From: Sphingomonas sp. ID1715
Lineage (GTDB): Bacteria > Pseudomonadota > Alphaproteobacteria > Sphingomonadales > Sphingomonadaceae
Direction: 5' to 3'
Assembly: GCF_013044515.1 (NCBI RefSeq)
Contig: NZ_JABEPR010000006.1
Location: 62,001-126,000, forward strand
Length of the DNA stretch: 64,000 bases
The notes beneath the pieces were generated by a model. It ran no database searches. It had not been told where the DNA came from and saw nothing but the letters and a program-made list of their open reading frames with translations. Numbering within the stretch: position 1 is the first letter of the stretch; every line of letters starts with the position of its first letter. Positions 45,195 to 54,540 of the stretch are shown piece by piece. Made by a program: the position numbers and the translations under genes.

Positions 45195-48100
45195 ATGTCC
45201 CACGCGCCGTTCGTCCCTTTACGCATCTTCTCGTCATTCACGATGCTGGAAGGGGCGCTCGATCCAAAGGACATCGTCAAATATGCGAAGCGCCACGGTT
45301 TCCCCGCCGCTGCGCTGACCGACCGCAACGGGCTCTATGCCGCCATGGCATTTTCCGAGGCGGCGATGAAGGCGGGGGTGCAGCCGATCATCGGCACGAT
45401 GCTGGGCGTCGCCCGGCCGCGCGAGGACGGTGCACCGGTGCTGGACTGGCTCGCGCTCTATGCGCAGGACGAGACCGGTTATCGCAACCTGTGCGAATTG
45501 GTCTCCGCCGCCCATCTGGACCGGCCGCTGGAGCAGGACCCGCACGTGCCGCTGACGGCGCTCAAGGGGAAGACGGACGGGCTGATCTGCCTCACGGCGG
45601 GCGCCGAGGGTGCGCTCGCGCGGCTGTTCGCGGAGGAGCAGGCGGCGGCGGCGATCGACTATGTCGACCGGCTGGAACTGCTCTTCCCCGGCCGCTTGTA
45701 CATCGAGCTGTCGCGCCGGATGAACGAAGTCGAGGCGCGTGCCGAGAAGCATCTGATCGACTTGGCCTATGCGCATGAGCTGCCGCTGGTCGCGACCAAT
45801 CCCTGCTGCTTCGGCGACGAGCATTTCCACGCCGCGCACGATGCGATGCTGTGCATTGCGAGCTCTTCGTACATTGACAGCGAGGACCGGCAGAAAAGCT
45901 CGCCCGACGCCTGGATGAAGCCGTTGCCCGAGATGCAGAGGCTGTTCGAGGACCTGCCGGAAGCGCTCGCGAACACGCTGGTCGTGGCGCAGCGCTGCGC
46001 GGTGGCCGCGCCCAAGCGCAAGCCGATCCTGCCGAGCCTTGCCGGCGACCGCGACGCCGAGGCGGAGAAACTGCGCGAGGACGCGCGGGCGGGGCTGCGT
46101 GCGCGGCTGGCACGATATCGCTCCCCTGCGGAAGCGGGGGTCCATGAGCTACAGGGTTCAGCAGCCGGCGACTCTGAGCCCCTGCTTTCGCAGGGGAACA
46201 TGGAGGAGGCATACCCCGACTATTTCAACCGGCTTGAATTCGAGCTGGATGTCATCATCCAGATGGGGTTTCCGGGCTATTTCCTGATCGTCGCCGACTT
46301 CATCAAATGGGCGAAGGCGAACGGCATTTCGGTGGGGCCGGGGCGCGGTTCGGGTGCGGGTTCGGTGGTCGCCTGGGCGCTGACCATCACCGATCTCGAT
46401 CCGATCAAGCTCGGCCTGCTGTTCGAACGCTTCCTCAATCCCGAGCGCGTCTCGATGCCGGACTTCGACATCGACTTTTGCGAAACGCGGCGGGAAGAAG
46501 TGATCCGCTACGTCCAGCAGCGCTACGGCACGGACAAGGTCGCGCAGATCATCACCTTCGGGCGGCTGAAGGCGCGAGCGGTGCTGAAGGACACCGGCCG
46601 CGTGCTGCAGATGAGCTATGGCCAGGTCGACCGGCTCGCCAAGCTGATCCCCAACCACCCGACCGACCCCTGGACGCTGGAGCGATCGCTGAACGGCGTG
46701 TCGGAGCTTGCGGCCGAGTATAAGAACGACGCGCAGGTGAAGCGGCTGCTCGACCTGGCGATGAAGCTGGAGGGCTTTCCACGCCACAGCTCGACCCACG
46801 CGGCGGGCGTCGTGATCGGCGACCGGCCGCTGGCCGAGTTGATCCCCATGTACCGCGATCCGCGGTCCGATATGCCGGTCACCCAGTTCGACATGAAATA
46901 TGTCGAAGGCGCGGGGCTGGTGAAGTTCGACTTTCTTGGGCTCAAGACCCTATCGGTGCTGCAGAAGGCCGTCGAGATGCTCGCCAAGCGTGGGCTGACG
47001 GTCGATCTGGACGCGCTCAGCTGGGATGACGAGCAGGTCTACAAGCTGCTCCAGCGCGGCGATACGGTCGGCGTGTTCCAGCTTGAATCGGAAGGCATGC
47101 GACGGACGCTGGCGGCGGTGAAGCCGACCAACTTCGGCGACATCATCGCGCTGGTCTCGCTCTATCGGCCGGGACCGATGGACAATATCCCGCTGTTCGG
47201 CGACCGCAAGAACGGCCGCGCCCAAGTCGCCTATCCGCATCCGCTGCTCGAAGGGATCCTGGCGGAGACCTATGGCATCTTCGTCTATCAGGAACAGGTG
47301 ATGCAGGCGGCGCAGATCCTCGCCGGCTATAGTCTCGGCGGCGCCGACCTGCTGCGCCGTGCCATGGGCAAGAAGATCAAGGCCGAGATGGATGCGCAGC
47401 GGGCGATCTTCGTCGAGGGCTGCGCGAAGACGAATGGCATTCCGGCCGACAAGGCCAATGAGCTGTTCGACTTGATCGACAAGTTCGCGGGCTACGGCTT
47501 CAACAAGTCGCACGCGGCGGCCTACGCGCTGCTCGCCTACCAGACCGCGTGGCTGAAGGCGCATCATCCGCACGAATTCTACGCCGCGTCGATGTGCTAC
47601 GACATGGCGCAGACGGACAAGCTCTGCGTCTTCGTGGACGATATGCGGCGCCTGGACGTCGCCGTGCTGCCGCCGGACGTGAATGCGTCGGAGGCGGAGT
47701 TCGTGGTGGAGGAGCGCGAGGGACTGGCCGTACGCTATGCGCTCGGCGCGCTCAAGAATGTCGGCGAGCGGGCGATGGCGCAGCTGGTCGAAGAGCGGCG
47801 AACGAACGGGGCCTTCCGGAACCTCGACGATTTCGCCAACCGCGTCGATGCGAAGCTGCTCAATCGCCGGCAGATGGAAAGTCTGGCGGGGGCAGGAGCG
47901 TTCGACGCCATCGCACCCGAGCGGGCGGCGGTGTTCGGGACGGCGGAGACGATCCTTGCGGTGGCCGCAAGCGCCGAACAGAGTCGGACCAGCGGGCAGG
48001 GTGGGCTTTTCGGCGGCCCGGACACGAGCATGGCGGCAATCAAGCTGCCCAAGGATGCCAGCTGGTCGCTAGCCGAGCGCATGGCGCAGGAGAAAGAGGC

Positions 48101-48734
48101 GTTCGGCTTCTATTTCTCCGCCCACCCGATCGACCGCTACCGCCATCTGGCCGAAGCGCATGGCGCGCGCAGCTATGGCGCGCTCTGCACCGCGAATATC
48201 GGCGAGGAGCGTGTCGCATCGACCATGGCGGGGCTGGTCGAGGATGTGCGCTGGCGCACCTCGGCCAAGGGTCGGCGGTATCTGCTTGCGACCTGTTCGG
48301 ACGCGACCGGCCAGTTCGTCGCCAGCTGTTTCGACGAGACGGCGGGCAAGGACCTGGAAGAAGCGGCGCGGGTGGGCGGCTGCGGGCTGTTGTCGGTCGA
48401 GCTCGACAAGCGGCCCGGCGAGGAGACGCCGCGCGTGACCATCCGGTCCATACGACCGTTCGAGAGCCTGTCGGCGAGCACGAGGCTGGAACTGCATGTC
48501 GCGGTGGAGGACCCGGCCGCGATCCAGCTGATCGCGGACCTAGTGCGCGACCTGCGCGGCGGCCGCGGCGAACTGCGGTTGAAGGCCCAGACGGATGCGG
48601 GGAGTGCCGATGTGCGCCTCAGCCGGGACCTGCGCCTCGACGCCGAGCTGGCGGCGCGGATCGAGCGGCTGCCGGGCATCGCCTCCGTATCGCTGAAGGC
48701 GGCCGAGCTGCCGAAGCTGGCGCTGGTGAGCTAG
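45195..48734 (+). CDS. dnaE: DNA polymerase III alpha subunit
   Basis: 1179 residues, the replicative C-family polymerase. An N-terminal PHP domain (FVPLRIFSSFTMLEGALDP, LTDRNGLYA) is followed by the palm with GRGSGAGSVVAW and the catalytic aspartates in PDFDIDF (about 421-427). Then come LVKFDFLGLKTL, the finger and tau-binding regions, a helix-hairpin-helix, and a C-terminal OB-fold. Residues about 309-334 are an unusual insertion (RSPAEAGVHELQG to SEPLLSQGN) encoded by a palindromic repeat. The length and domain order fit DnaE1 rather than the mutagenic DnaE2, and no imuA/imuB genes are adjacent. Confidence 0.94.
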   Translation: MSHAPFVPLRIFSSFTMLEGALDPKDIVKYAKRHGFPAAALTDRNGLYAAMAFSEAAMKAGVQPIIGTMLGVARPREDGAPVLDWLALYAQDETGYRNLCELVSAAHLDRPLEQDPHVPLTALKGKTDGLICLTAGAEGALARLFAEEQAAAAIDYVDRLELLFPGRLYIELSRRMNEVEARAEKHLIDLAYAHELPLVATNPCCFGDEHFHAAHDAMLCIASSSYIDSEDRQKSSPDAWMKPLPEMQRLFEDLPEALANTLVVAQRCAVAAPKRKPILPSLAGDRDAEAEKLREDARAGLRARLARYRSPAEAGVHELQGSAAGDSEPLLSQGNMEEAYPDYFNRLEFELDVIIQMGFPGYFLIVADFIKWAKANGISVGPGRGSGAGSVVAWALTITDLDPIKLGLLFERFLNPERVSMPDFDIDFCETRREEVIRYVQQRYGTDKVAQIITFGRLKARAVLKDTGRVLQMSYGQVDRLAKLIPNHPTDPWTLERSLNGVSELAAEYKNDAQVKRLLDLAMKLEGFPRHSSTHAAGVVIGDRPLAELIPMYRDPRSDMPVTQFDMKYVEGAGLVKFDFLGLKTLSVLQKAVEMLAKRGLTVDLDALSWDDEQVYKLLQRGDTVGVFQLESEGMRRTLAAVKPTNFGDIIALVSLYRPGPMDNIPLFGDRKNGRAQVAYPHPLLEGILAETYGIFVYQEQVMQAAQILAGYSLGGADLLRRAMGKKIKAEMDAQRAIFVEGCAKTNGIPADKANELFDLIDKFAGYGFNKSHAAAYALLAYQTAWLKAHHPHEFYAASMCYDMAQTDKLCVFVDDMRRLDVAVLPPDVNASEAEFVVEEREGLAVRYALGALKNVGERAMAQLVEERRTNGAFRNLDDFANRVDAKLLNRRQMESLAGAGAFDAIAPERAAVFGTAETILAVAASAEQSRTSGQGGLFGGPDTSMAAIKLPKDASWSLAERMAQEKEAFGFYFSAHPIDRYRHLAEAHGARSYGALCTANIGEERVASTMAGLVEDVRWRTSAKGRRYLLATCSDATGQFVASCFDETAGKDLEEAARVGGCGLLSVELDKRPGEETPRVTIRSIRPFESLSASTRLELHVAVEDPAAIQLIADLVRDLRGGRGELRLKAQTDAGSADVRLSRDLRLDAELAARIERLPGIASVSLKAAELPKLALVS
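46121..46196. repeat. Palindromic repeat inserted in frame within dnaE
   Basis: The left arm (46121-46140, CTCCCCTGCGGAAGCGGGGG) and the right arm (about 46176-46196, core CCCCTGCTTTCGCAGGGG) are inverted copies with a 35-bp centre. The total is about 78 bp, or 26 codons, with no stop in the frame used. It encodes residues that have no counterpart in other DnaE proteins, placed between the PHP domain and the palm. The arms resemble the scattered hairpin repeats of sphingomonads. Confidence 0.75.
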
Positions 48735-48737
48735 GCG

Positions 48738-50063
48738 ATGCGAGGAATTCTGCTCGCGTCCGTCATGCTCGCGGCGGCGCCGGCGCTGGCGCAGCCCGAG
48801 CAGCTTGCGCCGACGCTGCCGCCGATGCTGTCGCTGCGCGAGCAGGCGTCGGTGCGGGATCGTTGGACGGCCGAGCGGCTCGACACGATTGTGCCGGCGC
48901 TGATGCGCGAGCAGGGCATCGACATGTGGGTGCTGATCGCGCGGGAATATCTCGAGGATCCGGTGCTCGCGACCATGCTCGACGCGCGCAGCCTGCGGGC
49001 GCGGCGCCGCACCATCCTCGTCTTCCACGATCCCGGCGGCGGACGCCCGGTCGAGCGGCTGACTGTCAGCCGTTATGGCGTCGGCAACCTGTTTCAACCC
49101 GCCTGGGTGCCGGAAACGCAGCCCGACCAGTGGCGGCGCCTTGCCGAACTCATCGCCGAACGAAATCCGAGCAAGATCGCGGTGAATGTGTCGGCCGCGA
49201 CGGCGTTCGGCGACGGCCTGACACAGAGCCAGTATCAGGCGTTCACGGCTGCTCTCTCTCCCGAGCTGCGGTCGCGGATCGTGCCGGGCGAAGATCTGGC
49301 GGTCGGCTGGCTGGAAACCCGCACGCCGGCGGAAATGAGCCGTTATCCCGAGATCGTGCGCACCGCCCATGCGATCATCGGCGAGGGCTTCTCGAACCGC
49401 GTCGTCAAGCCGGGCGCAACGACGGCGCAGGACCTGGCCTGGTGGTTTCGCGAGCGCATCGCCGAGCTGAAGCTTGCGACATGGTTTCACCCATCGGTCG
49501 CCATCTTCCGTCAGGGCGTTGCGCAGGAACTCGGCGGCGATGAGGTGATCCGCGCGGGCGACATGCTGTGGGTCGATTTCGGCATCATGCACCTCGGGCT
49601 GGCGACCGACACGCAGCATCTCGCCTATGTGCTGAAGCCGGGAGAGACGGACGCGCCCGCCGGGCTGAAGGCCGGTCTGGCGGCAGCCAATCGCGTCCAG
49701 GACGCCGTCACCTCGTCCTTCTCGACCGGGCTCAGCGGCAACCAGATCCTCGCCGATGCGCGCGCAAAGGCGCTGGCGCAGGGCCTGAACCCGAACATCT
49801 ATTCGCACCCGATCGGCTATCATGGCCACGGCGCGGGCGCGGCGATCGGCTTTTGGGACGATCAGAATGCGAGTGAGCGCGGCACGCACAAGCTGCGGCC
49901 GAACACCGCCTGGTCGATCGAACTGTCACAGACCCAGGCGGTGCCGGAATGGGGCGGGCAGGTGGTGCAGTTCCGGACGGAGGAAGACGCCTTCTTCGAC
50001 GGCCGCAGCGTGCACTACCTCGATGGCCGGCAGACGCGGTTCCACTTGATCGGCGATCGTTGA
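48738..50063 (+). CDS. M24-family (Xaa-Pro) metallopeptidase, exported
   Basis: 441 residues with a signal peptide (cleavage near ALAQ). The pita-bread fold's five metal ligands are visible: Asp in WVDFG, Asp in ATDTQH, His in GYHGHGAG, Glu in WSIELSQ, and Glu in RTEEDAFF. The N-terminal creatinase-like domain is also present. It probably removes N-terminal residues next to proline in the periplasm. The gene begins 3 bp after dnaE. Confidence 0.88.
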   Translation: MRGILLASVMLAAAPALAQPEQLAPTLPPMLSLREQASVRDRWTAERLDTIVPALMREQGIDMWVLIAREYLEDPVLATMLDARSLRARRRTILVFHDPGGGRPVERLTVSRYGVGNLFQPAWVPETQPDQWRRLAELIAERNPSKIAVNVSAATAFGDGLTQSQYQAFTAALSPELRSRIVPGEDLAVGWLETRTPAEMSRYPEIVRTAHAIIGEGFSNRVVKPGATTAQDLAWWFRERIAELKLATWFHPSVAIFRQGVAQELGGDEVIRAGDMLWVDFGIMHLGLATDTQHLAYVLKPGETDAPAGLKAGLAAANRVQDAVTSSFSTGLSGNQILADARAKALAQGLNPNIYSHPIGYHGHGAGAAIGFWDDQNASERGTHKLRPNTAWSIELSQTQAVPEWGGQVVQFRTEEDAFFDGRSVHYLDGRQTRFHLIGDR

Positions 50064-50079
50064 TCCGGGCGCGGAGCGG

Positions 50080-50742
50080 CTAGCCCCGCGTCCAGCCGCA
50101 GCGGCCGTTCAGGGTGTTGCGCCTTTTGTCCCAGCATTGGTTCTCGAGCGGGGGCAGCAGCGGGGTATAGGGTGGGATCCAGAAGTTGAACTGCTGTTCG
50201 CCGCCGAGGGCAAGGCTCTTGCGCAGTTCCGCCATGCGGCGTTCCGCCACCTGGTAGAGCTGGCCCTTGGGCGCGAAGATCGCCTCGCGGCCAATGGCGC
50301 CTGCCGTTTCGCAGAAGGTCAGCTGGCCCAGCACGGTCGAGAAACTCGAATAGGTGCGGGTGCCGTACTGATCGAGCTTGGCCTGACCCTTTTTCTTGTC
50401 GCTGCGGGTGAAATAGCCGCTGAGCGTCTGATAAGCCTGGGCGAGCTCGGCACGATGGTTGTCGAGCATCGCATTATACTGGTTGCGGGTGAGCAGGGTC
50501 GGTTCGAACTGACATTGCAGCGCCGCCACGTTGAGCCCGGCGCGCAGGTTCCAGAGCAGGGCGGCGCGCAGTTCGGCCGGGGTGGCGCCGGTCAACGGAC
50601 CAGTGATCGCGCCCGGCTCGATCCCCGTCACCGGCATGCCGCGCAGATCGGGTGCCTTCCAGAACAATGCGGCGGATGCGGCACCGGAGAAGGAAAGGAG
50701 CGCGGTGCCGGCAGAAATCAGGCGATAAAGTCGTGAAGGCAT
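50080..50742 (-). CDS. Exported hypothetical protein
   Basis: 220 residues from the ATG at 50742 (MPSRLYRLISAG); the frame extends to 50814. A signal peptide ends near ASA. The rest is helical with conserved-looking cysteines (LQCQFEP, LTFCETAG, NQCWDKRR, GRCGW). I recognise no family. It converges with the M24 peptidase gene (17 bp apart). Confidence 0.7.
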   Translation of the reverse strand: MPSRLYRLISAGTALLSFSGAASAALFWKAPDLRGMPVTGIEPGAITGPLTGATPAELRAALLWNLRAGLNVAALQCQFEPTLLTRNQYNAMLDNHRAELAQAYQTLSGYFTRSDKKKGQAKLDQYGTRTYSSFSTVLGQLTFCETAGAIGREAIFAPKGQLYQVAERRMAELRKSLALGGEQQFNFWIPPYTPLLPPLENQCWDKRRNTLNGRCGWTRG

Positions 50743-50846
50743 CGAAACGAAACTCCGGCCGAAGCCACAGACTAGACGTTTTCCCCTGTCGAACAAACCG
50801 TTAGCAGGATTCAAGTCATCGTAAAGATGGCGCGGCCCGTCGCCAA

Positions 50847-50882
50847 AGAAGAAGGGCCGCCCGGTCGCCCGGACGGCCCTTC
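50847..50882 (-). terminator. Rho-independent terminator after the small lipoprotein gene
   Basis: The stem GAAGGGCCGTCCGG pairs with CCGGGCGGCCCTTC (one mismatch), read on the minus strand, then TTCTTT. It is placed about 20 bp after the lipoprotein stop at 50905. Confidence 0.7.
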
Positions 50883-50904
50883 CAAATCCGATTGATCGGA
50901 CCGA

Positions 50905-51207
50905 TTACATGCCGTTCGAGCTGTTGCCCGTGGCGTTGCCGGCCATGTTGCCGGTGGTGTTGCCACCCATGGCATTGGCGTCGGTGCCGTTCATGGCGTT
51001 CATGTCGTTCGCCATGGTGCCGGTGCCGTTGGCCGCATCGACCGCGGTCATGTTGTCGCCGGTGGTGTTCATGTCGGTGGCGTTCATCTCGGTGACGTTG
51101 GTGGTCTCCGTGGTGTTCGCCTCTTCCTTGCTGCCGCACGCCGAAACGACGAGGGCGGCGCCGGCGATCATCGAGCCGGTCAGAACTTTCGCGAGAAGGT
51201 CACGCAT
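50905..51207 (-). CDS. Low-complexity Asn/Thr/Met-rich lipoprotein
   Basis: 100 residues from the ATG at 51207. A lipoprotein signal ends at VVSAC (Cys24), followed by a mature part built almost only of Asn, Thr, Met, Gly and Ala (NATDMNTTGDNM, NAMGGNTTGNMAG). Such envelope proteins are probably disordered. No function is known. It has its own terminator. Confidence 0.75.
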   Translation of the reverse strand: MRDLLAKVLTGSMIAGAALVVSACGSKEEANTTETTNVTEMNATDMNTTGDNMTAVDAANGTGTMANDMNAMNGTDANAMGGNTTGNMAGNATGNSSNGM

Positions 51208-51312
51208 TCGAAACTCCCTTATATTGTCGATTTGGCCGGCTCGGTGGCCCTCCGTTAGCCAAATCAGGCCCGTGTTTAGACACAAAAGCTTCACCTCTCA
51301 AGAGTTGTTCTT

Positions 51313-51951
51313 TCAGCCCTTGTTAAGCCGCGCCAAAAACGCGGGCGCGGTGAAGCAAAGCGCGTGGTCCAGCGCTTGGAACGACGCATTGTTCCCGATC
51401 GAAGCGAGGCTGGCGACCGGGAATTCGCTGATACCGCAGGGAATTATTCCGCCGAAATGATCCAGGTTAGGATCGACGTTCAAAGAAAAGCCATGCAGCG
51501 TCACCCAGCGCCGTACGCGGACGCCGATCGCCCCGATCTTCGCTTCACCTCTGGGCGTGTCCACCCAGATGCCGATCCGGCCGTCGATGGCCCGGGCGGC
51601 GAGGCCCAGTTCGGCGAGCGCCGCGATCAGCCATTGCTCAAGCTCGTGGACGAAGCAGCGCACGTCGCGGCCCCGTTTGTCGAGGTCGAGCTGGACATAG
51701 CCGACCCGCTGACCGGGCCCGTGATAGGTATAGCGGCCGCCGCGCCCGCTGTGATGAACCGGAAAGCGCCGGTCGAGCAATTCGGCCGGATCGGCGCTGG
51801 TGCCGGCGGTGTAGAGCGGCGGGTGCTCGACCAGCCAGATACGCTCGGCGCCCTCGCCCGCCCGGATCGCCGCCGCCCGCGCTTCCATAGCGGCGACCGC
51901 CGCTTCATAATCGGTGAGGCCGGGCGCGACCTGCAATTCGACGCCGTCGAT
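51313..51951 (-). CDS. lipB: Octanoyl-ACP:protein octanoyltransferase LipB
   Basis: 212 residues from the ATG at 51951 ([12 protein letters not shown]); an upstream ATG at 51990 is possible. The motifs are [18 protein letters not shown], the catalytic lysine in [20 protein letters not shown] and the catalytic cysteine in [14 protein letters not shown]. It transfers octanoate from ACP to lipoyl domains, for LipA to finish. It could therefore serve the free lipoyl protein at 26912, but it is the general housekeeping enzyme. Confidence 0.94.
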   Translation of the reverse strand: MDGVELQVAPGLTDYEAAVAAMEARAAAIRAGEGAERIWLVEHPPLYTAGTSADPAELLDRRFPVHHSGRGGRYTYHGPGQRVGYVQLDLDKRGRDVRCFVHELEQWLIAALAELGLAARAIDGRIGIWVDTPRGEAKIGAIGVRVRRWVTLHGFSLNVDPNLDHFGGIIPCGISEFPVASLASIGNNASFQALDHALCFTAPAFLARLNKG

Positions 51952-52010
51952 CATCGCGACGCCTATCGCGGACGCTCGCTTCGCGCGCAACCGCCGCTAT
52001 AAGCGCGCCG

Positions 52011-52772
52011 ATGCAGCGACACGATAAACGGCTCGACGGCGGCCAGGCCTGGACGGATGCGATGGCGCTGCTGAAGGGGCAGCGCGAAATCCTGCTGACG
52101 GTCGCCGGCTTCTTCCTGCTGCTGCCGATGCTCATCCTGCTGATGCTGCGCTGGCCGGTGCTGGACGCCGAATCGTCCGCCGGGGCGGTCGCCGGGTGGA
52201 ATCGGTGGACCGAACACAATTCGCTCTGGCTGTTGCTGGTGGCGGTGTGCGGATCGTTCGGGCGGCTGGCGATCCTGATCCTTATCCTTGATCGCAGCCG
52301 GCCATCGGTTCGCGAGGCGCTCGGCGGTGCCGCGCAGCTGTTCCTATGGTTCTATCTTGCCGGCATGCTCGCCGGACTCGCGCAATATGGCGGTCTGCTG
52401 CTGTTCGTTATTCCGGGGCTGTATCTGGTCGGACGCCTGTTCGTGGTCGAACCGGCGCTCGTCGCCGAGCGCCTGACCAACCCGCTGCGCGTGCTCGCGC
52501 GCAGCTTCGAGATCACCCGCGGCAATGGCTGGCGAATCTTCGCGGTGACGGCGATTGTGGTGGTCGGCGGCACCATCTTCCTGCTCGCCGTCAGCACGGT
52601 GGTCGGCGTGTTCGCGGCGCTGATGAACGTGAACGGGCTGGAACTCTTCCTGTCCGCCTTCATCTGTGCGGCCGTCTTCTCCGGCATCTACCTCGTGCTG
52701 CTGCTCCTCTCGGTCGCCGCCTATTGGCAGCTAGCGGATCAGGGGCACGTGCGGAGCGGCGCTTTCGGGTAG
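52011..52772 (+). CDS. Integral membrane protein
   Basis: 253 residues with about six hydrophobic helices in three pairs. A conserved-looking segment GLLLFVIPGLYLVGRLFVVEPALVAERLTNPLRVLARSFEITRGNGWRIF resembles the membrane domain of glycerophosphodiester phosphodiesterase-like proteins. No catalytic domain is attached. Its 3' end overlaps the convergent acetyltransferase gene by 42 bp. Confidence 0.75.
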   Translation: MQRHDKRLDGGQAWTDAMALLKGQREILLTVAGFFLLLPMLILLMLRWPVLDAESSAGAVAGWNRWTEHNSLWLLLVAVCGSFGRLAILILILDRSRPSVREALGGAAQLFLWFYLAGMLAGLAQYGGLLLFVIPGLYLVGRLFVVEPALVAERLTNPLRVLARSFEITRGNGWRIFAVTAIVVVGGTIFLLAVSTVVGVFAALMNVNGLELFLSAFICAAVFSGIYLVLLLLSVAAYWQLADQGHVRSGAFG

Positions 52773-53315
52773 GTGCCCGGTCAGCCGGGGATCGGCAAAG
52801 GTCTCCACCGCGCGCGCATAGGCGGTGAATCCCTGCGCGCGGTAGAAGCCGAGCGCGGAGGGATGATCGAGCGAGCAGGTATGCACCCAGACGCGGCGCA
52901 CCTCCTTCGCCCAGGCGAGCGCCAGCGCCTGGGCCATCAGCCAGCGGCCATGACCCTGCCCGGCGAGCTCCGGGACCAGTCCGAAATAGGCGAGTTCGCA
53001 CGTGGCGGGCTCGCGAAAGTCCAGTTCCAGCATGCCGACCTCGATGCCGGCGCGGTCCTCCACCGCGAAGACCTGGACCCGCGCATCGGCGATAATCGCC
53101 CGTACCTCGTCGTCGGGCATCACCAGACGCGAGAACCACAGCCAGGGTTCGCCGACACGCCGGAAGAGGGCGCGGTATTTGCCGAGGTCGGGCGCCGCCC
53201 ATCGCACCAGCCGCAGCGGCGCCGGTGGGAGCGGGCGAAGTGGCGGGCGCTCGCGCATTTCCAGCGAGGTGACGATCGCGGCGACCTGGCCTGGTAGAAC
53301 GGCGGCAAGCGGCAT
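52731..53315 (-). CDS. GNAT-family N-acetyltransferase
   Basis: 194 residues with the GNAT core: ELAYFGLVPELAGQGHGRWLMAQAL (the Q/RxxGxG/A acetyl-CoA loop is QGHGRW) and VWVHTCSLDHPSALGFYRAQGF. The acceptor is unknown. It overlaps the convergent membrane-protein gene by 42 bp. Confidence 0.88.
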   Translation of the reverse strand: MPLAAVLPGQVAAIVTSLEMRERPPLRPLPPAPLRLVRWAAPDLGKYRALFRRVGEPWLWFSRLVMPDDEVRAIIADARVQVFAVEDRAGIEVGMLELDFREPATCELAYFGLVPELAGQGHGRWLMAQALALAWAKEVRRVWVHTCSLDHPSALGFYRAQGFTAYARAVETFADPRLTGHLPESAAPHVPLIR

Positions 53316-53458
53316 GGACGGGCAATCCTGATTTTTGGGTGTGCTTAGCGTTAAGCATTAATCGTGCGCGGCTTTAAGAGTCCTTCAACCGTCGCAGGGG
53401 TAATCGGGCCATGGCTGACACACGGCCGGCAGGCTTTGAGTAGAGTATGGAGACCCCG

Positions 53459-53626
53459 ATGCAGTTCGTCCGCAAGATCATTCGTGAGAACAAAGGCGCC
53501 ACCGCGATCGAGTACGGCCTGATCGCCGCGCTGATCGCCGTCGCCGCGATCACCGCCATGTCGTCGCTGGGCGGCAAGGTGGGCACCACCTTCAACAACG
53601 TCTCGGCCAACATGAAGGTCAGCTAA
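53459..53626 (+). CDS. Flp-family type IVb pilin
   Basis: 55 residues, too short for the usual length cut-offs. A short basic leader (MQFVRKIIRENKG) precedes ATAIEYGLIAALIAVAAITA, the class IVb pilin cleavage site and hydrophobic spine with Glu at mature position 5. GGAG lies 6 bp before the ATG. An in-frame ATG at 53447 is an alternative. It would be processed by a CpaA-type prepilin peptidase. No tad/cpa assembly genes are nearby. Confidence 0.9.
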   Translation: MQFVRKIIRENKGATAIEYGLIAALIAVAAITAMSSLGGKVGTTFNNVSANMKVS

Positions 53627-53667
53627 GCTGATCGGCTGAACGGCCCTTCGGACTTCCGAAGGGGGTG

Positions 53668-53699
53668 ACGGGCGGCGAGGCAACTCGCCGCCCGTTTTC
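53668..53699 (+). terminator. Rho-independent terminator after the flp pilin gene
   Basis: The stem ACGGGCGGCGAG (53668-53679) pairs with CTCGCCGCCCGT (53684-53695), followed by TTTT. It ends at the stop of the convergent hemF gene, so it may work both ways. A smaller hairpin (CCCTTCGGACTTCCGAAGGG) precedes it at about 53644-53663. Confidence 0.85.
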
Positions 53700-54540
53700 A
53701 TTCCCAGGCCGCTTCGGGCGGCAGGCTCATCAAGATGGCGTCGATGTTGCCGCCCGTCTTGAGGCCGAACAGCGTGCCGCGGTCGTAGACCAGGTTGAAC
53801 TCGGCATAGCGGCCGCGCCAGACGAGCTGGGCGCGCTTGTCGGCCTCCGTCCAGGGCTCGTCCATCCGGCGGCGGACGATCTGCGGGTAAATGTCGAGGA
53901 ACGCTTCGCCGACGTCGCGTGTGAAGGCGAAGTCGGCGTCGAACTCGCCCTCCAGATGATCGTAGAAGATGCCGCCCACGCCGCGATGCACCTTGCGGTG
54001 CGGAATGTAGAAATAGTCGTCCGCCCATTTGCTGAAGCGCTCATAATAGCCGGGGTCGTGCGCGTCGCAGGCGGCCTTCAGGCGGGCGTGGAAGTCGGCG
54101 GTGTCGTCGTCGCGCGGCAAGGGCGGGTTGAGGTCGGCGCCTCCGCCGAACCATTGTTTGGTCGTGCGCAGGAAGCGGGTGTTCATATGCACGGCCGGCA
54201 CGTGCGGGTTCGCCATGTGCGCGACCAGGCTGATGCCGGTCGCGAAGAAGCGGGGATCGTCGCCGGCGCCGTGAATCGATTTGGCGAACTCGCCTTCGAA
54301 CCGGCCGCCTACGGTCGAGACGTTGACGCCGACCTTCTCGAACACGCGGCCCTTCATCACGCCGCGCACGCCACCGCCGCCCGGCGTCCCGTCCGGGTCG
54401 GTGCGGTCCCAGGGGGTGTAATCGAATGCCGCGTCCGAGCCGGCATCGCGCTCGATCGCTTCGAACGCCGCGCAGATGCGGTCGCGCAGGCTCTCGAACC
54501 AGGCACGCGCGGCGCGCTGCTGTTCGTCCAGTTCGATCAT
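53698..54540 (-). CDS. hemF: Oxygen-dependent coproporphyrinogen III oxidase HemF
   Basis: 280 residues with the family hallmarks [33 protein letters not shown] and [25 protein letters not shown]. It converts coproporphyrinogen III to protoporphyrinogen IX using O2. Its ATG overlaps the stop of the upstream trmL by 4 bp, so the two are co-transcribed. Confidence 0.95.
   Translation of the reverse strand: MIELDEQQRAARAWFESLRDRICAAFEAIERDAGSDAAFDYTPWDRTDPDGTPGGGGVRGVMKGRVFEKVGVNVSTVGGRFEGEFAKSIHGAGDDPRFFATGISLVAHMANPHVPAVHMNTRFLRTTKQWFGGGADLNPPLPRDDDTADFHARLKAACDAHDPGYYERFSKWADDYFYIPHRKVHRGVGGIFYDHLEGEFDADFAFTRDVGEAFLDIYPQIVRRRMDEPWTEADKRAQLVWRGRYAEFNLVYDRGTLFGLKTGGNIDAILMSLPPEAAWE

Noticed and set aside
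43516-45237. 573-residue open frame antisense to the GH1-RmlD gene
   Set aside because: No domain similarity; the sense protein has full catalytic motifs in this interval.
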